Both the position numbers and the translations under genes were made by a program. DNA of 64,000 nucleotides from Porpolomopsis calyptriformis (lineage: Eukaryota; Basidiomycota; Agaricomycetes; Agaricales; Hygrophoraceae). The stretch lies in NCBI GenBank assembly GCA_951640195.1, contig OX621172.1, positions 124,001 through 188,000 of the forward strand, given 5' to 3'. Positions 57,034-64,000 of the stretch are shown here, one piece after another (position 1 is the first letter of the stretch; each line of letters begins with the position of its first letter). Below the pieces are notes generated by a model. It was not told the DNA's origin. It was given only the letters and a program-made list of their open reading frames with translations, and made no database searches.

Positions 57034-57630
57034 TTCTCATATGTACTTCATGTTAATTTTAGTGTATATGTTTTTCTATATTCTGTATATTCTCTTTTAA
57101 TCAAATCAAATATCCCATCTGACTTGCTTAGAATATTCAAGTTATCAATTTGTACATTTGTCCTAAGTATTCACTCTTGATTCACTCATTCCCTTTTGCT
57201 GCACAATTGAATGTCTGATGTCTAAACAACCTATTGAATGAATGAATGTCAGTAAAGAATATGGCTAGCTACAATGTTCAAACCACATACTGAAATTCAA
57301 TGTATACATCCAGGTGGAAATGAGGATAAGTAGCGCACATCAGACCAGTCCAATGTGCACTACTTATCCTCATTTCATTATTGTCCCAACTATATACAAC
57401 TCAATATAGTACAGACAATCAATTGAGGTTAGGTAGCACACATCGGACCAGTCCAATGTGCACTACTTATCCTCATTTTCACCTGTTTGTTTTACTTCTA
57501 TTCCTTGCTTTGGAGTCAATATACATCCCCTTTTTCATTTCTTAATTATTGCTCTATTTTGAACCCTTTTTTAAAAAGCTGCTGAAACCCTAGTGTAACC
57601 CTGACCTTGGGGGGATATCCCCTATAATCC
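57034..57630 (+). repeat. Downstream region and R1 module with an inverted hairpin pair
   Basis: AT-rich 3' region, then hairpins at 57333 and 57436 around a 75-bp spacer (CCCAACTATATA..TCAATTGAGG), as at 7393-7526 and 13638-13768. A TTTTTTAAAAAG run and the terminal TTGGGGGGATATCCCC follow. Confidence 0.75.
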
Positions 57631-57785
57631 CCCTCCTTTTTATCACCCTCTAGTACCATGGATGGGCTGTTGCAATAGACTAGTAGCCAGAGGGACCACA
57701 ACTACCCCTCTATGCTACACCCCATCAGATACCTTAGCAGTGAAGGGTAGGTACTAAATAAACACTAAGTGATTTCTAACCCACC

Positions 57786-57836
57786 ATGCCTGCTTACTAT
57801 CTTTTTAACCCCCCCCCCTCCCCCCAACTTGCAAAA
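57786..57836 (+). repeat. C-tract end of the satellite element, fragment
   Basis: TACTATCTTTTTAAC, a run of C and AACTTGCAAAAATA, without the AAGT repeat body. Confidence 0.7.
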
Positions 57837-57839
57837 ATA

Positions 57840-58310
57840 GATTAGTTTGTTTTGCTTTTTGTCTTGTCTTACTGTGCTGATCTTCATTGTTCATGTGCAC
57901 TATAGTTTCTCCTTTTCATTAGGGAATCGGTGCAGCAACCTGAGGCTCAAGGTTACAGATTATGTCACAGAGAAATGATTCCTTTCTAGCTGATCTAGAA
58001 ACAAATGTCAAAATATTCTTGATTGCTTGTATAAGAGTTAATTAGCAAGTATGGTTTATACTAACTTCTTATTTGTATTAACTATGTTCTCTACAGTAAC
58101 AGATGCAAGCATAACATGCTCCTGCACCTAGTGTGGCTGTTTCTCTGGTTCCTTGTAAAACACTGTGTGCTCTATCAAACAGTCCACAAATCCAGCCTTA
58201 ATCGTGCATATTACATTGCCAATATTGCTATAGAAGCTCCCACTTTAGTTGGAGTGGTTATGACAGGGGGGGGCATTCTGTGTTAAGCAGAGCATTTAGG
58301 TTTCTTCTTC
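57840..58310. other. Gene-free stretch
   Basis: No open frame or recognised repeat. Confidence 0.5.
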
Positions 58311-58311
58311 T

Positions 58312-58762
58312 TCTTTCCCACTTACTCACTTACTTCATTTAGTTAGCTACTTCCTTATTCACCTAGTTACTTTACTTACTATCTTAGTTTCTTGTTATTA
58401 GTTACTTCCTCACTTTGTTATTATAAGTTACTTACTCACTTATTAGCTTCACTTACTTACTTCTTTACCTGGTTACTTTCTAGTTACTTCTTTACTAACT
58501 TACTTTACTTTACTTTAGTACATTGTTGCTTACTTACTCACTTCCTTAAATTCCTTACTCACTTACTTTCTTAGTTAGTTAGTTACTCACTTCCTTAGTT
58601 AGTTATTAGTTACTACTGTAACTCACTTCCTTACTTATAAATTGCCACTCACTTACTTAACTTACATTAGTTACTTGCTTATCCCAGTTACTTTATCAAT
58701 ATACTTACTTCTCACTTACTTACTATCTGTATAACCCTCTCCTCTCCCTAACTTGTAAAAAC
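58312..58762 (+). repeat. C-tract/AAGT satellite element, copy 5
   Basis: CTTACTTACTT-type repeats of about 400 bp, then TACTATCTG, a degenerate C tract and AACTTGTAAAAACATTACA. More diverged than copies 2 and 3. Confidence 0.8.
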
Positions 58763-58764
58763 AT

Positions 58765-58930
58765 TACACTTGGATATATCTCAAGAATGGAACTACTGAT
58801 TTTTTTAATTTATAACTTAAACTAATTGTATTGGGATGCCCTAGTGATCCCCCAAAGAATTTTGAATTAATTTTGTACTAGCATTTTAGTTATTTTAATA
58901 ATAATGGGCCCCTGAAACAAGAAGTGAGAT
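58765..58930 (+). repeat. Dispersed repeat, inverted copy at 26390-26580
   Basis: ATATATCTCAAGA, GGATGCCCTA, GATCCCCCAAAGAATTTTGA and a TTTGTAC.AGCATTTT block occur in reverse complement at 26390-26580. Class unknown. 58930-59260 shows nothing. Confidence 0.7.
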
Positions 58931-59262
58931 AAAAGAGACAAGAGGGTAGTTAATGTGTTACTTGTAAGATATCTTTAGAAGTAACCAGTATGGAGATTTG
59001 GTTCTAGATTATAATATTCCAATTCAGCCCTTGAAATACATACACGTATACGCACCCAGAAGTGAGTACTGTATAAAGTTCCAAGTTGGAGTAATTAAGC
59101 TATAAGTTGGCATTCTCTAACATTTCTATGAGCCTAGCATGGATGTGCTGCTTTGCAAAATATAACACTGAGTTCACAGAGGGAGGGTTCATGAGTGAGT
59201 CCAGCTGTGGGCGTCTTGGTAAAGTTGTAAGCTTGTGAAGATAAAGGAGAGAGAGCCTAGTC

Positions 59263-59965
59263 TTGATTAGTCTCTCTCACTACACCACCCACCCCAGGTT
59301 CTCTAGCCAATGTGGAACTATTGCACCTGCACCTTTAGGGATAGCATATGGTTCAATAGTTAGTGGAGGTCTCTTAGAACTAGGATTCTGGGCATTTGGA
59401 TATGATAGGGAATCCAAAGGATCATTGACTTTAATATACTTGGAGTACACACCTAAAACTATAAATGGATGTTGTGTCCAATGGATTGGAAGAGTGTGGA
59501 AATTGAGTGGAGCACCTCTGACCTTCTGCTAGCATAGCTAAAATCCCTCTGAAGACCTTCTTGAATATTGGAACCCCTCAGAAAGGTCATCATCTAGAAG
59601 TTGAAACTGCTAGTGATACCTATCCAAAGATACCTAATCCATTGAACAATATAAAAATCTACAGTGAGGTGTCTTTCACTCACAAAGTCATTTCTGAAAC
59701 AACTACACTTCCTTACCCTAATATTGTTGTTATTAGTCATGTAGATCACAGCATTGATTATATCCTCAAGTCCCATGTTAAGAATGCTACCAAGCAGCAT
59801 AAATGTCCCTTCTACTCACTCTTACTCCTTGTCAAGGCTAAGTTCAACAACAGTGTTGACCATGCAATACCTCAACTCCTTGTTTACTTAGCATCTCTCT
59901 ATCAGTCCAGATTGCAGTGAAACAGGAAGGATATATCTGTCCATTAGGAAAACCTGAATTTACTT
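59263..59965 (+). pseudogene. Remnant of a large fungal protein gene, possibly CRN-like
   Basis: A 119-codon frame (59561-59920) contains NATKQHKCPFYSLLLLVKAK and HAIPQLLVYLASLYQSRLQ, then TGA (59918-59920, CGA expected), then NRKDISVH. From memory, IPQLLVYLASL.QSR.. resembles a segment of fungal Crinkler (CRN)-like or related REase-fold proteins; low confidence. An upstream frame (59263-59532) is open but unrecognised, and stops separate the pieces. Confidence 0.3.
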
Positions 59966-60031
59966 GAGGCTACTTGAAGTTACTTAAAGCTTGTTTGATA
60001 GCTATTTCAAACAAGTTCAAGCAACATTCTT

Positions 60032-60136
60032 TCAAGTAAAATTAAACTTGAGTCAAGTAAAATTAAACTTGAGTCAAGTAAAATTGAACTTGAGTTAAGT
60101 AAAATTGAACTTGAAATAGGTAAAAATTAAACTTAA
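60032..60136. repeat. 21-bp self-complementary tandem repeat, five units
   Basis: Unit TCAAGTAAAATTAAACTTGA plus one base, with TCAAGT pairing ACTTGA within each unit. Later units diverge. Preceded by further single CTTGAA/TTCAAG motifs. Confidence 0.8.
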
Positions 60137-60280
60137 ATTCAGTAGGTCCCTGTGCTTGAAACTTTCTTATCCTTTGGGTTAGTGAATATACAAGGTGTGA
60201 CCTTGGCAAATAGAATAACCCAAAGAATGACCATCTTGTGCCACCAAATCTAACCATCATATGTATCTCAAACATATTCA

Positions 60281-60650
60281 TAGGAATCACCTCTTGATAT
60301 ATTCTGTAAGTTGAAGATAGCTATTGTGGACTATCTTATCTTACCTCAGCCCCTGCTTATTCATCACATTCTCAAAGTCTCAGTCCTTATTGGAGAGACC
60401 TCACTGTAATATGTATTCTTCTAAGTTAGCTGTTGACTTCATTCTTACTCTCCTAGTTAATACTATCCATTAGGTTTGGATAGCCTGTTCATCTGTATAT
60501 CCTAGCTAAGGATTACTCAAGCCCCATCAAAGGAGGAAGTGTCCATTACTTAATCAATTCACATCTCCCCCAAACAACTAGGACTTACTTGATTGATGTA
60601 TAACTCTAGTAGTTCTAGAAGTGAAGTATTTATATTTCACCTGATACTAT
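60281..60650 (+). repeat. Fragment of the gypsy-3 LTR (3' part)
   Basis: AGGAATCACC to TTTCACCTGATAC matches the inverted copy at 54478-54850, lacking the promoter half. It abuts a copia protease fragment at 60651. Confidence 0.8.
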
Positions 60651-61413
60651 ACCAATCACTTTGAAGGTCCTCCCATCTGCAGTTTTGATTTCCTGGTTGA
60701 TTGGTGAATACTTTTTGAACCTTTCTTTATTTGGACAAAAGTGACAACTTGCACTACTGTCAAGGATGACTTCAGATGCTAGGTGGGCCTTGGAGATGAA
60801 GGCTTTAAAGTCTGATGTGCATACGAAGGCAAAGAGGGTGTGAGTCTCAGGCACCTTAGCCATATTGGCTACCTCAGCCTTTTTCTTTGCTTTCAGTTGT
60901 GCAGGCCTTTCCCTTCTATCCCACCTCCAGGTGCATAGTAGGTTGCCTTGAAATGGCCTGTCCTTTAGCAGTTGTAGCATTTCTTAGTTGTCTACTTCTC
61001 ATTTTGTTTAGAGCCTGAGGCCCCATCCCAACTCTATGAAGCAAACATCACAGCCTCAGCTATTTTCCTTTGGCTGCTAGCAATCAAGCGATGCTCTGCT
61101 TCCTAGATAAATACAGATGCTAGGACATCTGGTTGGATTGATGATCTAGTGACCTTTATAGTAGTCTTGACAGTTTGGATTATTAGGCAGTATATCTTAG
61201 GCATGGATGATATTATGATGCTAATGTGTGTTGGCTCTGAGACAGGTGAGCTTGTCACTCTTGAGTATTCAACCCATTCAGTCATCATTGCAAGGTGGGC
61301 CTTGAGCTCTGCAAGATAGGTTTTTGGGTCAGGGGATGATGCATATTTCATACTTTGGAGTGCATTGAGAATATCACTTTGATGTAAGATACTTGTTGTG
61401 GTTGCATCAGCTT
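60651..61413 (-). pseudogene. Second copia fragment: gag, zinc knuckle and protease start
   Basis: Aligns with 11800-12830 of the first copia. Gag has ADATTTSILHQSDILNALQ and YLAELKAHLAMMTEWVEY. A zinc knuckle near 60970 has its second Cys followed by a stop. The protease reads LDSSASCHFCP, with the catalytic Asp kept but Gly replaced by Ser. Cut on the left by an LTR fragment and on the right by a pogo-like transposon. Confidence 0.85.
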
Positions 61414-61739
61414 TACTGTGCCTAACTGGGAAACAAGTCACACTGTATTGTGCACAGTGCTGCGCATTCGAAATTCCACCAGACATCACATAAATCAGCC
61501 AGAAGGTAGACAAATGTATGAGGAACATAGTTGTCTGTTTAAAAATATTTATTGAATAGGAAGAAACTATGCTATGAATATTTTGCGACAGAGTGTCAGT
61601 TTCGGGGCAAAACCATAGAAGTGAGTCAACCAGTGACAGATGTGACTTGTCACACCCTTTGAGACCTCCCATGTTTCCCTTCCCCCCGTGCCCACACTTT
61701 CCATACAATTTATATGGTTTTTGGCCACTCGATTCGCGT

Positions 61740-62290
61740 TCACCAAGGCTTTCCAATGGTCCCCAGTTTATAGAATTCGGCCCAGTTGTTCAACAAATAT
61801 TCGCATTTTTCCATTTTGGCACAACTGGATGATAATTGAGCGATATCTCCAGATTAACAGCCCATCATCTGTTCACTCTTGGGTCTCGATAAGTCCTTCT
61901 TTGTGCCTTCCCAATGACCACAATATCACTCAAATTGGCCTATGCGTTGTTGACCAACGACTTCATCTTTCTACAGCCCTTATAACATTGTGCCCACTTA
62001 CTGTGACATTTCGTTTTCGTTCAATTTTTCATGTATCGCATTGTCGATTGCACCCTTCCATTTGCCTCATCAAGGGTTTCAAAACAACCGCATGTTTGTA
62101 GGATTCCATTAATCGGTTCCAGAGATATTCATTTTTGTTGTTTTGGGACAGATAGGATAATGATTCGGCCATATCTCTGGATTGACCCCACGTCTTCCCC
62201 CCATCTTTAGAGGGTGATAGCGCTTCACCCGTGCCTTTCTGACAACCCCGAGATCGTCCACATCCGTCCATGCGTTATTGACCTATGACA
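61740..62290. repeat. Diverged internal duplication in the pogo-like element
   Basis: Two blocks of about 190 bp (about 61760-61960 and 62105-62290) share a GGATGATAATTGAGCGATATC / GGATAATGATTCGGCCATATC core and CCTATGCGTT / CCATGCGTTATTGACC ends in the same order and orientation, with much substitution between them. Confidence 0.5.
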
Positions 62291-62924
62291 TACCCCTCCC
62301 CCTACCCCCTGCCTTATCTACTTTCGTCTGCTTCACCTCCCTTATCGTCACCATTGTTGTTTCGGCTGCTCTAGATTTTGGACACCTATCTAGACCAATC
62401 TGCTCATATTGCCCTCATTCCTTGGCCAATTTCTTTCATCAAGTGTTCATTTTGCATTCCCCATCTTGAATTCTCAGTGTAATTATCATCCCTTGCTCGA
62501 TTTTCAATCAGTCCTTCCCCAATTTCGCTTTTCAGCCATTTACCCCTCATTTGGTTGTGTTACTGCCCCTTCCCTCCCTTTACCATCCCTAGGCCCTTTT
62601 CTGCCCCCACAGACACCCTTCCTACCCTCCTATGGCACAGTTCTACCCAACCATCAATGTTTCAGCCACTCATTATTCAAACCGCCAAGTTGGGACTCGA
62701 ATATGATGTGACTTGTGCAGCACACTTTGAGGTGTTAACTGGTGTTTTTTAGAGGGGTATAGTGGTGTGTCGTGTGCTGATGGCTGGTTGGGAGGGGTGT
62801 AAACCTGTTGGAATCGAGGGCATGGACGAGGGCGAGGTTTTGGTGTCAAGGGTAAGTCCATCTCTTGTCCTGTTGAATCTGTGTCATCATAGCTGACATC
62901 ATCCTCGCTATCAGATGAAATCTG

Positions 62925-64000
62925 CTACCTTACTGCCCTTCTAGCCTGCACCACTGCTTGCTTCCCCTGAACTATCTTCTTCTTTTTGATTATCTCAAGC
63001 TTTTTGGCCTTAGCAGCTAGTCTCTTCCTTTGCATAGCTTCAGATCTCTGATTCTTTATAAACACCTGCTTTGCAGCCTTCTGAGCCTGGAGAATGTGTT
63101 TTGCCGCAAGCAAAAATGCCTGTTTTATTGCCTTGGCTGCCTCTTGAAATTCAGCTGCCTGCTTCTTTTCCTGCTGCTTTCGTTCATCAGCTACCTCTTT
63201 CTCATCTTGTTTCAGGCCTGTTTTGATATGCTTGAACTGATCAGCTGCTTCTTTATGAACAGCCGCCATGCTTTCCATCCAGTCTACCTTCGCAAGTCCC
63301 TCAATACTTTCGGCACTAGTCATATGCTGAGCAGCAGTACCTCCATCCCTCCGCCAACTCTTTGTCTTGTTCTTCTCAAACAGGCGAGATTGCAGGCACT
63401 CATTCTCAGCATCCATGAGGCGTTTGAGTGCCAGGTCAGCTTCCATCTGTGCCTTTGCCAGTGCAGTGTACTGGAGCAGTCGCTGATTGTGTTGTTGGTA
63501 GATTTTCTGGGACGCATTTTGTTTTATTGGGGATGGAAAGCCAACAAGAATGTATGTCACTGGAATGGCTGATGCTGTGAGATTGGTTGACTCCTGGAGG
63601 AGAGAAGGGATAGCAGCAGGTACAGGCTGTGCTGCTTGGGTTGTAGTGTTTAGTGCTAGTGTGAATGCATCTTCCTCAATTGCTGTTGGATCAAGAGGCC
63701 ATATTCCTGTCTTTCGGAATGCATTCAGGATAGTTGGTGGGGAGAACACCCTTGTACAAGCTCGATGGTAATGTTCAAGGAGGTTAGATTTTGAAATCTT
63801 GATTTCGCGGCAGCTAGCTGCATTCACTTCTGATTTCCAGCTTGATGCAAGTGGGCCAAATACTCTGACATCGCAAGGCTGGAGATGATGCGTAGTATGG
63901 GAAGGTAGGTAGAGAATGAGGATCTGGTGCTGTTCACTGAACCTAGTAAAACCATAGGTGCAATGGGAGTTATACCCATCCAAAATCAGAAGCCGCCACC
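62925..64000 (-). CDS. Pogo-like transposase, C-terminal part, N-terminus outside window
   Basis: Open from the window edge to the stop at 62925. It begins WRLLILDGYNSHC; in DDE_1 (pogo/Tigger/Fot1) transposases the Asp of LDGH.SH is the second catalytic residue. LYLPSHTTHHLQPCDVRVFGPL follows, whose QP-x-D Asp is the third. NAFRKTGIWPLDP is also a standard pogo block. The C-terminal 170 residues are Ala/Lys/Gln-rich coiled coil with a very basic end (KKLEIIKKKKIVQGK). The first catalytic Asp and the DNA-binding domain are beyond the edge. No nonsense codon in this part, so this copy may be among the youngest elements in the window. Confidence 0.88.
   Translation of the reverse strand, partial: WRLLILDGYNSHCTYGFTRFSEQHQILILYLPSHTTHHLQPCDVRVFGPLASSWKSEVNAASCREIKISKSNLLEHYHRACTRVFSPPTILNAFRKTGIWPLDPTAIEEDAFTLALNTTTQAAQPVPAAIPSLLQESTNLTASAIPVTYILVGFPSPIKQNASQKIYQQHNQRLLQYTALAKAQMEADLALKRLMDAENECLQSRLFEKNKTKSWRRDGGTAAQHMTSAESIEGLAKVDWMESMAAVHKEAADQFKHIKTGLKQDEKEVADERKQQEKKQAAEFQEAAKAIKQAFLLAAKHILQAQKAAKQVFIKNQRSEAMQRKRLAAKAKKLEIIKKKKIVQGKQAVVQARRAVR

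Larger units (their letters stand above)
61416..64000 (-). mobile_element. Pogo-like (Tc1/mariner superfamily) transposon, right end outside window
   Basis: Copia gag is interrupted exactly after TA (61414-61415). The inserted sequence starts CTGTGCCTAACTGGG and differs from the uninterrupted copia at 12825 onward. TA target choice fits pogo/Tc1. The transposase gene lies at the far side on the minus strand, leaving 1.5 kb of 3' non-coding sequence. Confidence 0.75.

Overview
The window is transposable-element-dominated DNA from a filamentous fungus, most likely a mushroom-forming basidiomycete (Agaricomycetes; inference). The grounds are short 48-65 bp introns with GT..AG ends and CTAAC-like branch sites, Ty3/gypsy elements with chromodomain integrases, basidiomycete-type copia, hAT and pogo-like transposases, and a DUF6698-type gene. 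I saw no rRNA, tRNA, CRISPR or bacterial operon structure.

Layout. 0-4 kb: a DUF6698-type gene remnant and a degraded hAT transposase. 4-14.5 kb: arrays of a palindromic hairpin repeat, hosting a 2.9-kb foldback element (4390-7318) and a complete but dead Ty1/copia element (8564-13321) that itself carries a gypsy solo LTR. 14.9-15.8 kb: a small intron-containing gene of unknown function. 17.1-23.5 kb: a full-length Ty3/gypsy element on the minus strand with an extra antisense Zn2Cys6-type gene. 23.5-25 kb: a hairpin array and a truncated copy of a host-like gene. 26.87-30.32 kb: a DNA transposon with 13-bp terminal inverted repeats and a 7-bp target duplication, encoding a coiled-coil/DDE-like protein I cannot assign to a named superfamily. 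30.6-35 kb: solo LTR, repeat modules and tetranucleotide-rich satellites. 35.7-47.2 kb: a multi-exon minus-strand gene whose introns hold hairpin arrays and which is split by a young Ty3/gypsy element (38383-45053). 47.4-50.3 kb: more hairpin arrays and a Zn2Cys6-type pseudogene. 50.3-55.5 kb: a 3'-truncated gypsy element with its LTR. 55.9-57.6 kb: another Zn2Cys6 pseudogene plus repeat module. 59-64 kb: a gene remnant, LTR and copia fragments, and a pogo-like transposon that runs off the right edge.

Three themes connect the pieces. (1) Three retroelements (copia, gypsy 1, gypsy 2) have lost coding capacity almost only by C-to-T type nonsense changes, 18 of 23 of them TGA where CGA is expected, with no frameshifting indels that I could find. 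(2) A GCGCACATCG...CGATGTGCGC hairpin recurs about 47 times. It forms arrays with a near-constant 77-82 bp period although the sequence between hairpins differs from array to array. One array is an intron whose units carry splice-site-like ends, and two retroelements inserted at the same position inside a hairpin. (3) The young gypsy element encodes, after its chromodomain integrase, a second protein starting with a near-copy of the histone H3 tail (QTARKSTGG). I consider this the most striking single observation.

Limits: everything comes from reading the sequence by eye. Family names rest on remembered motif patterns and no database search was possible.
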